Of a stretch of 64,000 nucleotides of DNA, positions 35,545-48,950 are shown piece by piece. This DNA is from Lycorma delicatula (lineage: Eukaryota; Arthropoda; Insecta; Hemiptera; Fulgoridae). A program made the translations under genes and the position numbers. The first letter of the stretch is position 1, and each line of letters opens with the position of its first letter. The notes under the pieces were generated by a model. The model had not been told where the DNA came from and did no database searches. It saw only the letters and a list, made by a program, of their open reading frames with translations. The stretch covers positions 35,091,020 to 35,155,019 of the forward strand of contig NC_134464.1 of the NCBI RefSeq assembly GCF_047948215.1, read 5' to 3'.

Positions 35545-36325
35545 CAAGTGAAAAGAAAAAGATGCTACGATTTGCTGATGATATAGTAATTCTAGCTAAT
35601 AGTAAAAAGATTTAGAAGAAACAATGAACATCATGGATGAAGTCCTTCGCAAGAACTACCAAGAACAAAACGAAAGTAATGAAATGTAGTAGAAATAATG
35701 TAGATGGACCACTGAATATAAAAATAGGAAGAGAAAAGATTACGCAGGTAGAAGAATTTTGTTATTTGGGAAGTAGAATTACTAAAGATGGACAAAAGAG
35801 GAGCGATATAATGCCGAATAGCACAGGCGAAACGAGCCTTCAGTCAGAAATATAATTTTTTTACATAAAAAATTAATTTAAACGTCAGGAAAACATTTTT
35901 TAAAATATATGTTTGGAGCGTAGCTTTATATGGAAATAAAACTTGGACGATCGGAGTACCTGAGAAGAAAAGATTAGAAACTTTTGAAATATGGTCTATA
36001 GGAAAATGTTAAAAATTAGATGGGTAGATAAAGTAACAAATGAAGAGGTGTTGCTGCAAATTGATGAGGAAAGAAGCATTTAGAAAAATATGGCTAAAAA
36101 AAGAGACAGATATAAAGGCCACATATTAAGGCATCCTGGTATAGTCGTTTTAATATTGAAGGGACAGGTAGAAGGAAAAATTGTGCAGCCAGGCAACATT
36201 TGGTAAACTAATTGTTAGGGATATAGGATGTAGGGGGTATACTGAAATGAAACGACTGGCACAAGATAGGGAATCTTGGAGAGCTGCATCAAACCAGTCA
36301 AATGACTGAAGACAAAAAAAAATTG
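35545..36325 (+). mobile_element. LINE J, second copy, 5'-truncated at the FADD motif
   Basis: Starts at the catalytic motif (RFADDIVILA) and follows the same C-terminal path as 26995-27760: EFCYLGSRITKDG, IAQAKRASFQSEI in a shifted frame, ETWTIGVPEKKRLE and the HILRHPGIV-like block. It ends with the same GACTGAAGACAAAAAAAA. It has its own set of indels, so it is an independent old insertion. Confidence 0.88.
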
Positions 36326-36634
36326 TAAAATAAACGTTTATATTTTAGAAAAGCATTTTTCTCAATCTTCTTATCAATATAAATATTAAAAAGTACTTTC
36401 AATATATCAATAAGACTTATTGAAATAAATTAATCCATTTAAAAGTGTAATAAAACTTATAACTGAAAATCTTGAAATTGAATAGTGGTTTCACCTCGAT
36501 TAAATAATTATTTAAAAAGACATTTTTTTTTAATTACGTAAATATAATAGTTTTAATTTTTATTGAAAATATTAAAAATGGATATATATTTTTGTCCTTA
36601 ATAGATTTTATATGTACAGTTTGTGTGTGCGTGT

Positions 36635-36665
<31 letters not shown>

Positions 36666-37194
36666 ATATATGTAGTTGCGCGCGTAAATTATGACTACTA
36701 GAAAATATCATTATTTACAAAATGAGACTAAATAGTATTAAATTTATGAGACTATTTTCTATATTTCTATAACATAATATTTAGATGATCAAATTATATA
36801 AAACAACAAATTTCATTGGTGTTTACATATATTTGTACATTTACATGTACAAATATATACATATGTACAAACATATATATTTGAGCGTATTTGTATTAAT
36901 AAAATTATTTAATTTTCATTATTTAAATAATAACGTCAAATTAAATAATGGAAATACGTTATCAAATTTTATTTTATTAAATAAATAAGACTTTACGTAA
37001 AGAAAATATGTAGAAATAAATTTTATTCGTTAATATATACTGTTTTTTCTTATCAGACGTATAAACTTGAAGAGGTAATACCGATAATGTAGTTTGTTAT
37101 ATTTGTTTTTGTTTTACGTCAAACGTAAATGACGGCAGTTTTAAACGATGAAAGATAATATTAATAGTTTATAATACGATGTTTTCGCTACGTT
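36326..37194. other. AT-rich region upstream of the kinase gene, with a GT/GC microsatellite
   Basis: Contains alternating GTGTGT...GCGCGC at about 36623-36663 and repeated ACATATA units near 36828-36878. No coding exon recognised. Confidence 0.5.
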
Positions 37195-37704
<510 letters not shown>

Positions 37705-39282
37705 TAATGTTATATGCTTATATATATATATAATATTTGTTATTCTTGATTATTTAACATATATTGTACAATCAATATTTCCCTACTTATTAAAAAAATA
37801 GATAAAAATAATAAATTTGTTAATTTAATACTAAATAACGTGTGAAAATAATATACTCCAGTTTGTTATATTTTAAAAATTACCGCATACTGATAACAGA
37901 AATGTTAATTAGATTCGATGATTTGATTAACATCAAGGCACTATTAGTTTTTGTTTTATTAATGTGTCATCAAATATAGAAAAAAGTAAATACTGTCAAA
38001 ATATTTACGTAATAATAATTGTAATATAATCAAATAAATTTATTGGTATTGCTTGTGATATTTATTTATGTTTACCGGTGTATAATTGCAACTTGTAACA
38101 AATTCAGATGTTGATTCTATTAGACCCAGACTATGTGACATAATACTTTACCCGGTTACATCACGTTAGATTGGTGTACTCGATGTATTAAATTTCATTT
38201 TTATTAGAATAGAAACATCTTTGGTGCAGTTTATTTGTGAATGTATACCATTATATAAAGAAATACGATAAAGTTACTTATGTAACTACCTGAACTGTTG
38301 CATAAAAATTTGAATATTTTATTCGTTTTTATAAATTATAAATAGAGCCCTTCACACTAACATACACGCGCTCGTACGCATTATTAGGATTTAATAAGCC
38401 ATTTACTAATACTTGGTCTTAAAATAAAATTGCGAAAAAAATAATATCATACATTTTTTCTAATTAATTAACGTAACTCAATTTCGTTTCAAAAATATTT
38501 TATTTAGCCAATCATTTTTAACAGTTAACTTATCTTTTTTTAGAACTTTATTAACGGGTTTTAATTTTAACCACCAAAGTTCGTTGAAAAATATTTAAAA
38601 TTCCAGCTAAGCATATTTTTGTAAATATATTAGCAACTTATTTTAAGTTTTTAATGGAAGTTTGTTTGGGAATATTATAGAATTACATCATAATTCATTA
38701 TCCTGTAGCAATTTGTTAAAAAATAATTTTTTATTTTATAAATGCATATTTTTTATCTTTTTGTTGAAAATTTTTTAAACATTTATTTATTAATTTTTAC
38801 TAGGTTTGGTGATAATGATAGTCTAAATTTTTAATGATAAATTTTTTTCTGTGTGTTTTTAATCTGTGTACGCGCGCGCGTTTGTTTTTTCTTCTTTTTT
38901 CAAGACCCTCTAGTTATCAAACCGACTGATTTTAATAATTAATTTTTTAATTTTATACAGCATGTTCTTCTGTAAGTTTTTCCAGCTTACTAAGAAAATG
39001 TTTTTAAAGAAAATTAAATACAATTTTTTTCATTTTTATTTTTTTTTTGTTGTCTATGATTAGTATTGAGTTATTGTAATTGATAATGTAGAAAATAATC
39101 TGATGTAATTTTCGATATTAAAAGTTTTTTGTTCAAAAATTTAAAAAAATTAGACGAAAAAATTCCAACTAAAAAATATACTCTTGCATATTCTTGTATC
39201 TTTTATAGACTCCGTTTTTGCATTATAGCAGTCTCTTATATTATTTATCTTCATATATTTATCAAGCCACAGTAAGAAAAAA
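37705..39282. other. Start of the inferred intron; AT-rich, no element recognised
   Basis: A TA run lies near 37718-37734 and a CGCGCGCG patch near 38871. Nothing else supported. Confidence 0.5.
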
Positions 39283-40085
39283 AATCCGTTTCGCCACGCT
39301 GGTACGCGAAGGTAGATTTCACCGGTGCTAAGTATGGAATAAAAAAGATTTCGAACTTAAAGTTAAGGAAAACTTCAAATTTATCGCAATACAACAATTA
39401 TTGCATGTGAAACAAATTTCACATGTTTAGCCCCCATCTTCTTATAATTGAACAAAATATTGGTCATCCCTTGCCGTAAGGATTGGTCATATCAAAAATT
39501 GTTTCAGATAAATGATTTTTTAGGTAATGTTTAGAGGACTAACGACCACTTTAAACCGATTCGATACTGTGCCTGCTAAGGAAGGTACGATTCTTTTTTG
39601 TCTTCGAAACCCGATTTTTTCAACTCCCTGGGCCAATGGTGGATAATATCAAAAAACTTTAATCAGATAAGTTTTAGGTCCTTATCCAATGAATAGTAGG
39701 AACTTTAAAAGAATTTAATAGTTTACTTAACAAGAAAGTTATAGCGATATTTGGTTTTTTCGACAAAGTCTTTTTCCCCCCATTGCCCGATTTTGGTCGT
39801 TAAAGAACTTGACCGAGATTTTGGGACGAGTTATTTTTATAATTTGAAAGTGATTGGCACAAAATTACGGCAGTTGTCGTGTCCACAATAAAGTGAAATA
39901 TATATAAATGCATATGTAAACGTTTGAGCTGACGGTGGTTTTGGAGTCTGGGGGATGTGAAATGCAAAGATATGTCGAAATTTTCCGGTTTTGGGGTCTG
40001 AGGGATGTGAAATGCAAAAATATGTCGAAAATTTCCGGAAGTCGAATCATGGTACCCTTTTTATGAAATCTACCTAAAATCCGTA
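39283..40085 (-). repeat. Interspersed TIR repeat (family T), copy 3
   Basis: Inverted copy of the family at 2210-2970 and 4961-5720. GGTAGATTTCA (39311-39321) and its inverse TGAAATCTACC (about 40063-40073) lie near the two ends. It also contains a local 50-bp duplication near 39935-40035 (GGGGTCTGAGGGATGTGAAA repeated in slightly different form). Confidence 0.7.
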
Positions 40086-40423
40086 TTCCAGTAAGCCTTA
40101 GTTCACGTTCGTCAGCTACGTCTTTACATGGTTACTCTTCAATTTTTTTGATATTTCTATCGAATTTCTTGTGTTTCTTTGTGCTGTAATTTAAAAAAAA
40201 AATTAAAAATTTTGTTTGTTTGATTAAAACTAGGTTTTTGTACACTGAATATTAAATAAAATTAAAAAAAGATAAAATTAAATGAAAATAAAATGTAAAA
40301 AACCCGACTGAAATATAAAATTAAAATTATACTTTTTATTTTTGTCACATTTTATTTCATTTTTTGGAAAAGGTGTTATATTTTAATACAGGTTTTTTAT
40401 AATTCGGTTCATTTTACACATAC

Positions 40424-40442
40424 GTGTGTGTGTGTGTGTGCG

Positions 40443-40496
<54 letters not shown>
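40424..40496. repeat. Compound (GT)n(CG)n(CA)n(TA)n microsatellite, self-complementary
   Basis: Alternating purine-pyrimidine sequence: about 17 bp of GT, 10 bp of CG, 34 bp of CA, then TA. The GT arm is complementary to part of the CA arm around the CG centre, so it can form a hairpin, and it is a classic Z-DNA-prone composition. Confidence 0.9.
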
Positions 40497-40878
40497 ACAT
40501 TTAAAAAAAACATAATTAAATTATTTTTACGTTTAATCTAACTAAATGATTTTCATCAATGAAATTTAAAATTCATGTATTATTATTGTTTTATCTTTAA
40601 CAAAATTTTAGTTACAATATCAATATTAGATAATTTAAAGTTTAAAGCTATTATTTTACTGTTTATTTATTTAATCATTATAAACGAGGGTTAAATAACT
40701 TATAGTGTTGAAAATCAAATATAACTAGACTGATGTAACCCTTTATTATTTATAAATTTATTCGTATATAAAGTTATAGATTTATTCTTAAATCTTAATA
40801 GTGATTTTTTATTTTTAAGTTTGAAAAAACAAATGTCTATAAATCTTTATAGTTTGTAATTAAATTTATCATATCCAA

Positions 40879-40880
<2 letters not shown>

Positions 40881-40924
<44 letters not shown>
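40881..40924 (-). repeat. Run of 44 T (possible poly-A tail on the minus strand)
   Basis: An uninterrupted homopolymer. The sequence to its right (40925-41070: CGGAGCCCAGTTATTACAG, then CCCAAAGGTTGCG) is less AT-rich than the surroundings. It may be a retroposed sequence whose tail this is, but no source gene is recognised. Confidence 0.6.
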
Positions 40925-40927
<3 letters not shown>

Positions 40928-41070
40928 TTTACTTGTTAATCGGAGCCCAGTTATTACAGAGGGCTGTGCTTCCTAAATCCCAAAGGTTGCGTGTCTTTTT
41001 CATATATCTTACTTTAATCTTCCCCTAAATCCAGTTAGCGTGTGCCTACTCTTACACGAAATTAAATGAA

Positions 41071-42117
41071 AGAAAATTATGAAAAGGCCCTTACGTATAA
41101 TTTTCTTTTAAAAATATATAATTCAAATAAAAAAAAATTAATGAATGAATTTGTTATAACGTTTGCTTGCGTTACATAAATCATAGTCATTCTGAACAGA
41201 CTAAAATTTTTGATATAATTTCACTATATTTTTATATTCGTTTATTTAAAACTCAAAAAAAGTGGAGAAACTCAAATCGGAGAGGCCGATGAATGATTCA
41301 TTTTACTTTTCTTTTTTTTTTTATTGAACATTGAAGAAGGTTTTAGATATTCATTTAACGAAGTAATTCGATTTCTGGATGAGCAGTATGGGTTAAAAAG
41401 AGATCATTATAAATTTTAAAGTGTAATTATTCTGTAGTAGTATTTTTTGTTTCTGAAGCTATTTGAAGTTTTTGCAAGTTTTTTTTTTTACAAAAAATAG
41501 CCGATTTTTATTTTGGTATTTATTTATTAAAACTAGGTAATTGTTTTTGAAGATGTTAGCGATATAATACAACATTTTATTATAGAATACCGAGGTCTTA
41601 TTTTGAAGACATTACTTAATTTTCAGTTTTTAAATTACTTAGACTTTTATACAAATTATTTGCAGATTAAGTAATAATATACAATATTAAATTACTAATG
41701 TTTGTTTTACCTATCTATCATTGTAGTAATTATAATTCAACCTTTTCTGTCTTAACATATTTATATCGCTGACTGTGTACTAAGTCGATGCAATCAATTA
41801 TTTCAATCGAGTACTGCGTGTGTTGGCCTTGCTTGTTGTTCGTTATATTCATCCGACGTTTGTTTGATAACTTAATCCGTAATGTGCCATATAAATAACT
41901 TACTGTTTGTTTTTTATGTGTGTCGTTTTACATAATCTCAGATATTTGCGTACAGGGTCATAAAATGTCTTTTTCTTTAAGCATCAGGAAACATAAATGC
42001 CGTTGTGAAAAGGCGAGTTGTAGCAATTGTACTCCCTTATGGAGCGATACGTGGCTGCAATCCAGCAAATTGAAATTTGAAGTTGTGTTTATTTGCTGAC
42101 GGGTAAATACATACAAT
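41071..42117. other. AT-rich intronic stretch, nothing supported
   Basis: No coding or repeat landmark recognised. Confidence 0.5.
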
Positions 42118-42118
42118 T

Positions 42119-42430
42119 ACAACCCACCGAGTTGGTTTAGTGGTCTAGTAGTGAACTCGTCATCGCAAATCAGCTGATTTCGAAGTCGAGAGTTCTACGG
42201 TTCAAATAATAATAAAGGCATTCACTTTTATACAGGATACTTTTGAACTTTTGAATAATAAATCGTGGATACCGGTGTTCTTTGGTGGTTGGGTTTTGGG
42301 TTTCAATTAACTATACATCTCAGAAATGGTCAACCTGAGACTACACATCATTTACAAAAAATATTCATACATATCATCATCTGAATTAATAACTTCCGGC
42401 GGTTCCGGAGACTAAACAGAAAACGGATAA
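42119..42430 (+). mobile_element. tRNA-derived SINE, family A
   Basis: Head with GGTTTAGTGGTCTAGTAG (box A-like) and ACGGTTCAAATAAT (decayed box B), then AAATCAGCTGATTTCGAAG and the body (TTCTTTGGTGGTTGGG). A short TTGGG/TTTGGG duplication follows, then the tail (CCGGAGACTAAACAGAAAA). More diverged than the other copies. Confidence 0.85.
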
Positions 42431-43078
42431 AAGAAAAAAATTATATACGGTTATGAACTCGCCTCTAATTTTAATTAAATTTAGAATATACCTTATTTAG
42501 GACTTAACGTTATTCGTTACAAATGTTACTCTTCGGAAACGCATTTCACCCGTGTTACGTCCCTCAAGTACATTCAAGTTACACAGTAACCTCAATAAAA
42601 ATTTCGAAATTCAGCATTATATAAGTGTAATGTACATTATTGTCGGACTAAATTTTATTTCAGTGAAATTAAGTTAAGAATGAGACTAAGTTTACTTAAG
42701 ACTAAACTTAGTTAGATTAAACTTGAGGTGTGGGTTTTAATAAATGTGCAGTATACATTATTACGGAGTAAATAACTTGGTTTAAATGAAATTTAATTGA
42801 GTTTTGTTAGGTTTAAGTCAAAGTTAAGGTTAGATTAGGTTAGGTTGGTTTATAAGTAATTTATAGGTTAGGTTTAGGTTTAAATTAGGTCATTACTACA
42901 TGACGCCATTCATAAGCTGTAACTAACGATTCCGTGTGCTAAAGTTTATACGATATCAACAAAAATAACCTATTTGATTGCTTTAATTTGATTAATTAAT
43001 TTCTAATTTCTTATAATTAACCTTAAATATTAAATTTTCCGATTAATAGAATGAGTCCATAATGGTAACAATATCCAA
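42431..43078. other. Intronic stretch with GGTTAG-like words
   Basis: At about 42820-42892 there are several AGGTTAGG/AGGTTTAGG words. They are irregular and few, so not a telomere-type array. Nothing else recognised. Confidence 0.45.
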
Positions 43079-43089
43079 TTATTTAGTCC

Positions 43090-43378
43090 TTTCTTTTTCC
43101 TGTTTAGCCTCCAGTAATTACCGTTCAGATAATGTTTCAGAGGATGATATGTATGAGTGTAAATGAAGTATAGTCTTGTACAGTCTCAGTTCGACCATTC
43201 ATGAGATGTGTGGTTAATTGAACCCCAACCACCAAAGAACACCGGTATCCACGATCTAGTATTCAAATCCGTGTAAAAATAACCGACTTTACTAGGACTT
43301 GAACGCTGGAACCCTTGACTTCCAAACCAGTTGATTTGGGAAGACGCGTTCACCACTAGACCAACCCGTGGGTCCCAT
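43090..43378 (-). mobile_element. tRNA-derived SINE, family A, with 11-bp target duplication
   Basis: Minus orientation, complete from head (CACGGGTTGGTCTAGTGG in reverse) to tail (GGAGGCTAAACAGGAAAAAG). It is flanked by identical TTATTTAGTCC at 43079-43089 and 43379-43389, the insertion footprint of LINE-mediated retroposition. Confidence 0.9.
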
Positions 43379-43804
43379 TTATTTAGTCCAAAAAAATGTA
43401 TGTTAAACTTGAACATGGTTTAATTACGATATTTTTGGTGATGATAGGTGTAACTTACGAGAGGGTATTCGAGTGAAATACGTTTTCGACGAATAAATTA
43501 AATTATAACGAATAACTTAAGTCATAACGAATAACTTGTCCTAATTAAGATTTATTCCAAATTTCATCAAAATCAGAGGTGAGTCCATAATTATATATAA
43601 TTACCAGGGTATGTAGACCTACCAGTTTTAACGAAGAATTTTGTTTAGGTAGCGCAGCTGCAAGTGATTTGAAAAATTTTATAAGGGAAGTGTGTACGGA
43701 CATGTTACTCCGTAACCCAGTAAACGTGGAAATAGTCGAATATATTTTTTGAAGGTGAAAATAGAGTGTAGGGACGGTTTACACTCGGCAGTAGGTGTTT
43801 GTAG

Positions 43805-44097
43805 TACCCCACGGGGTGGGTCTAGTGGTGACCGCGTCTTCCCAAATCAGCTGATTTGGAATTCGAGAGTTCCAGCGTTTAAGTTCTAGTAAAGGCAGTT
43901 ACTTTTATACGGATTTGAATACTAGATCGTGGAAAACTGTGTTCTTTGGTTTCAATTAACCACACATCTCAGGAATGGACGAATTGAGACTGTACAAGAC
44001 TACACTTCATTTAGATTCATATATATCATCCTCATTCATCCTTTGAAGTAATACCTGAACGGTAATTACCGGAGGCTAAACAGGAAAAAGAAAGAAA
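43805..44097 (+). mobile_element. tRNA-derived SINE, family A
   Basis: Complete copy, opposite in orientation to the SINE at 43090. Flanks GTAGGTGTTTGTAG (43791-43804) and GTAGCTGTTTGTGG (44098-44111) agree at 12 of 14 positions. The head includes GGGTCTAGTGGTGACCGCG; the tail ends AAACAGGAAAAAGAAAGAAA. Confidence 0.88.
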
Positions 44098-44111
44098 GTA
44101 GCTGTTTGTGG

Positions 44112-44627
44112 GAATTTGCAGAAAAACAATAGAATGTTTCTTATATGGGTCCCCGATCGAATGAAAAGTACTTTATTAAGTGTTAGAAAGGAGTGTATTA
44201 AACCTGAGACAAACATAATTTCTGATTGTTAGCAGAGTTACGATAATATACCTAATCTATCACGTTATCATTTTACACATTAAACTATTATAATCACTTG
44301 GTTAACTTTCGAGATCCAATTACCGGGGCGCATACAAACACAATAGCGAGTTTAATGGCAGTAACGAAAAGATGAAATTGCACGGAGAACGGTAGTCGAG
44401 ATTACGATAAACTCCTATTTATACAAATTATATTATAATATTAATTTAGGAAATGTATCCCTTTTTCGAAATAAGAAACGAGTATCGTAGAAAGATAACG
44501 TAATTTTTGTTCATTGCGTGCATGTAATTTAAAATATGCGTTTCATTTTTATACTATTTTTGCATTCGATATAAAAAATCAAAAGAAGATTTGAAAAAAA
44601 ATTTACCTATTATTTTGATTTGTGTCT
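44112..44627. other. Intronic stretch, nothing supported
   Basis: No feature recognised. Confidence 0.45.
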
Positions 44628-45312
44628 TTTTACTTCCTTGAACGAAGTAAAGTAATTATTGTGATCGCGAAAAATTTCGGTTTTCAGATTTCAACGGATA
44701 TATCCATCTTGATCATCCCTGAATCCATTTTGACTAGTCTCGGAGTGACGTCTGTATATACGTACGTATGTGCGTATGTATCTCGTTTTACTGGAAAATG
44801 ATTAGCCGTAGGATGTTGAAATTTTGGATTTAGGGCTGTTGTTACATCTAGTTGTGCACCTTTCCTTTTGATTGCAATCGACTGGACGAAAAGTGTCCAA
44901 AAAAGCCTAAAATCCAAAAAATTGGTTTTTGAACTTTTTCTTATCTGTAGTAATAAGCCCTTATTGAGATCTTTTCAACGATATATCATAAATGGTACTT
45001 ATTTTCATTCGTTCCATAGTTATAGATAAATAAATTTTTTTAATGAAATATTTGTTTCTTACAAGGCACGTAGGTTCGAATTAGACATCTACTTTAAATT
45101 TTTTTTTAAATTTAATTATATTGATTTATTAATAATTATTAACCTCTGATTGTAAAAAAAAATTACAATAAATAATAATTCAATAACCAAAAAAAATAAT
45201 AATAAATAAAAAAATCAGAAGTGAAATAAAATTTTATGTACTTTCATCTTTAAAAAAATGTGTATATGTAATTTAATAGGCGTACAAGGAAGTCATGTGG
45301 TGTCCACATCAG
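44628..45312 (+). repeat. ACTTCCTTGTAC element (family S), copy 4, full length
   Basis: Left end TACTTCCTTGAACGAAGTAA, right end CGTACAAGGAAGTCATGTGG followed by TGTCCACATCAG. All internal landmarks are present (GATCATCCCTGAATCC, GATTGCAATCGACTGG, TTGAGATCTTTTCAACG). A short ORF on the minus strand is fortuitous. Confidence 0.8.
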
Positions 45313-46570
45313 TTTGTTTACTCTTTGTAAGGTATATGAATTTGCGATAAAACCTACTTTTACGAAAATTGGAAGGAATAAAATGATCATTACTTTAACA
45401 ATAAATAGCAATTTCTATGATGATATCTTGTCAGTGTTCGCTATTGCTTTAATTAAAATATTTGTCCGTATCCCCCATTCTTGATTAAAAAAAGAAGCGA
45501 TAAAAGAAGTAATTAAAACTGCTCCTATTTAGTTAAATTTTGTTTAAATTTTACACGGTCAAGGTGAATTTTAGTAAAATGTTTCAAGTAATGACAATTG
45601 AAGAAAATGTTATGCAATTCTCATGAAAGCTTTAAAGAACTTTTAAAGTGGGATGTTCCTTCCCTTTTCTTATACGAACAATTTATTGTGGTTCAATTTT
45701 AATAAAAAATTTATAAAGTAAAAATTAAAGAACTAAAATTTTAAGCAAATCTTTACAAATTATTTTTGAGAATTAGATATTTTTTTCCTTTCGGGAAATA
45801 AAAACGATTTGGTTTTCGATTTGATAGGTGTAATCAGATTGTACTTTATTTTCAACTTAATGATTTTCTTGTTTTTTAAAAAAACTTTTTTCTTTACTTT
45901 TGTTTTAGCAAACATATTTTGTCATTGGTTTGCCGCCTTTTGTTATAGAATTAATAAAAAATAATTTACTATACTCCGAAAAGAATACGCACAAAAGAAT
46001 GAATATTTTTAATAGACATTGTTTGTGATATATCGTACACAGATAAACGAGATTTCTATTTATAACTAAGCACTGATGAACGTGTATTTGTTAATGTTGC
46101 CAACCTTCTCTTTCTTTGATCGATGAAAGTCTAAAACTGCCAGTACTGATTTGAATCTTCGGTATGAAATGTACACGCTATCACTCTCCCACTGAGATGC
46201 GGGTTTATTTATTTAATTATACATGATCTCGGTTTCAATTATCAAGGTTATGTCATCTTTTCCCTTATTTCATTTACTGTCAAGTTACGTATATTGCATA
46301 TGTGAAATCGTTTAACAAAAATTAAAAAGAAAAATTGAATAATTATATATAATTTAATAATAATATACTCGTATTACTTCAATAGATTGGAGACTTTCAA
46401 TCTCTTCCGTATTTTATCATGCTGCAATTTTTGATATATCATGTTTCCTATTCTTAGTATATAGTTTATTATTTTCCTTGTTACGTCATATGTAATTACG
46501 TTAGTATTAGATTTATTTTACTGCTAGGAAAAAAATTATCTTTTGAAAATAAATTAACGACAATGAAATA
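45313..46570. other. AT-rich intronic stretch
   Basis: No coding exon, RNA gene or repeat landmark recognised. Confidence 0.5.
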
Positions 46571-47523
46571 TACAGAAAGTCTGAAACGGCTTAATTATAG
46601 AAAAACGAGTGAATACGTTACCAGAATAAATGTAGTTGATTAGTGTATATAAAAAACAACTCTGAGTTTTGTTTGAAATTATTGTCGGCCATTTTGGATC
46701 CGATATTGAATTCAACTTTATTTTTCTATGGTATGATGGTCATATTACACATGATTTCAATTTAGATTTGAACGGGAAAAACGTGTGTCAAAACCTTGCA
46801 TCCATAGCTTGATCCGTATTTTAGGTATTGACCGTTAAATTGTCCAGTTCGGAGTAAAACAGCTGTCACCTACCGCCATTCAGGATAAATATTTTCAGTC
46901 GAAAAAAGTGTAATTACGTATTATGTAACGTTGCATTTTCATGATGGAAACAATTCTGCAAAAGTTTTCCAAAATCTCTTTTAATTATTTAATTATTCTA
47001 AATGTATCATTATGATATAAGATGACGAAATTTCTAACAAAACTAGAAATAGCTATTATTGTTGAATTTCGTAATGATAGATTTCGAATAATTAAATAAC
47101 GAGAAAAGATTTTGGAAAACGGTTTACAGAATCGTTTCCAGCATGAAATAGCAATGTTATATGTTGTGTATTTACTCTCCCTTTTGACGGAAAATTTTTA
47201 TCTTGGTTGGTGGTCGGGGACGGACGTTTTATCCCAATCTGGATATTTTAATGGTCAATATCTAAAACACAGATGAAACTGTGGATCGGGGGTTTTTATT
47301 AAAATTTTTCCCGTTCAAATCTATATTGAAATCATGTGTAATGTGACCATAATAGGATTAAAAAAAAAAAAGTTGAATTCAATATGGCGGATCCAAGATG
47401 GCCGACAATAATTTCAAACAAAACACAGAGTAGTTTTTATACAGTGTTCAAATAAATTTATTCTGGTAGCGTAATCACACTCATTTTTCTATAATTAAGC
47501 CATTTCTAAACTTTCCGGACACC
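46571..47523. mobile_element. Long-arm foldback element 1
   Basis: The two halves are inverted copies of each other: left arm about 46571-47020, right arm about 47070-47523, spacer about 50 bp. Matching blocks include GGCTTAATTATAGAAAAA with TTTTTCTATAATTAAGCC at the outside. Further in are GTTTGAAATTATTGTCGGCC with GGCCGACAATAATTTCAAAC, GATTTCAATTTAGATTTGAA with TTCAAATCTATATTGAAATC, and TAATTATTTAATTATTC with GAATAATTAAATAAC. The arms have diverged by substitutions and small indels. No ORF of note. The outer termini (TACAGAAAGTCTG; right end CTTTCCGGACACC) suggest a TA-targeting DNA element, but this is inference. Confidence 0.88.
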
Positions 47524-47574
47524 TCGTACTTTAATTAGATTTAACCGGAAAACGCAGTGTCCTTTTTTATTTGT

Positions 47575-48390
47575 TATAGAGGTGGTGAATCCGTTTTATA
47601 GACGCCCATGCAACTTGGGCAGTGTCTGGGTCGCTAACAGGTACCGCAAGATGTTGTGTGCGTACGTTAACCTGCACACTACCGACAAAACCGCCACCCT
47701 TGGCTGCTCACCCTTCCTGAAACCGCTAATTTAGCATTCCTTCACGAAGGAGGGAATACGCCTTTTCATACATTCATGCTACATATAATCACAAATAAAC
47801 AGCGTAAGAACAGCTCAAGATACTAATATACTGCAGAAAATAGTTCGCAATATAGTTAAACTGTACACAACCAAAGTAAGAGACAGAACGTACTCAGAAA
47901 GAGTATCAGCCCAATCAATAGCAATTAACATACTCGGACTACTTCCTAGCACACAATACATTAACAACTAATATACATACAATAACTGCACCGTAAAGGA
48001 GCCTTGATTAGACTACGCTCACTAGCAGCTTCCTCCGTTGTTGTGGCCGGCCGTGACAGTTCATGAGGAGGGTAGCAACTAATTTTCTAGTTCTTTGGCC
48101 TTCTCATATGCTTCTTTTATGTGGAAGCCGAAGCATAGCCGGGCGTCCACCTAGACGTCCAGGTACTTAATAGCCTGTCGAGACACAATCGTTAAGGTAG
48201 GTCTTCTCTTGGCATATATGATCACTTCACCTTCAGTCTTGTGCGGTACCAGTCGTAGGCCTATCATCAGCGCCTATATTATAGACGCTAATGATTTTCT
48301 CGAATGTCTCTGTTTTATTTATGGGTTCGACTACGAGGGCCAAATCCGCAACCACAGCAAAAACGCGAGGTCCTGTATTAACATTATTTT
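47575..48390 (-). pseudogene. R1-like LINE reverse transcriptase, 3' half, degraded
   Basis: Minus-strand translation from 48390 gives RVFAVVADLALVVEPINKTE, the catalytic region; the usual YADD reads VVAD here, so the first metal ligand is lost. YAKRRPTLTIVSRQAIKYLD, VDARLCFGFHIKEAYEKAKE and, in another frame, NCHGRPQQRRKLLVSVV and SRLLYGAVIV follow. This is the standard order of the R1-group palm/thumb. A weaker C-terminal part extends to about 47580. Stops are frequent. Confidence 0.82.
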
Positions 48391-48704
48391 TTAGAATCTC
48401 CTATTTTGTTGTGTGTTGCTGATCCAGTTACTGATTTACTATTTGACGGAACGACGTATCTGTAATGATTTTTCATTAAAAATGTTCCATTTTTAATTGT
48501 CAGCTGCTGTTTTTCTTAGGTAGTGATTTGATAACTTGCGATGGACAGATAGGATCGAATGCGATCGTCAACCTGTGATACCTCATTAAATTCCTAATGG
48601 AATTTTCTCTAGATATCAGCTACCACTTTTAATTTGTTTCTCAGGGGCTACGCATTAGATACTTCTGTTTGAAAACATCTTTAAGATTTTATTTATTTAT
48701 TTCT
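48391..48704. other. Intronic stretch, nothing supported
   Basis: No feature recognised. Confidence 0.45.
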
Positions 48705-48720
48705 AGATTGTTCACCTTCA

Positions 48721-48950
48721 ACTCCCAGTAAAGTCAGGTATTTTTACACGCATTTGAATAGTAGATCGTGGATACCTGTGTTCTTTGGTGGTTGGGTTTC
48801 AATTAGCCACACATCTCAAGAAATGGTCAAACTAAGACTGTACAAGATTACACTTCATTTGTAATCTTACATATCATCCTCATTCATCTTCTGAAGTAAT
48901 AATATCTGAACAATAATTCCCGTAAGTTAAATAGGAAAACGAAAAAAGAA
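48721..48950 (+). mobile_element. tRNA-derived SINE, family A, 5'-truncated, with 16-bp target duplication
   Basis: Begins inside the head just after box B (CCAGTAAAGTCAGG) and runs to the tail (AGTTAAATAGGAAAACG). It is flanked by identical AGATTGTTCACCTTCA at 48705-48720 and 48951-48966. 5' truncation combined with a perfect duplication is the signature of target-primed reverse transcription. Confidence 0.92.

Noticed and set aside
42820..42892. Insect telomere-like (TTAGG)n array
   Set aside because: Only a few irregular AGGTTAGG/AGGTTTAGG words in mixed sequence; no regular 5-bp array.
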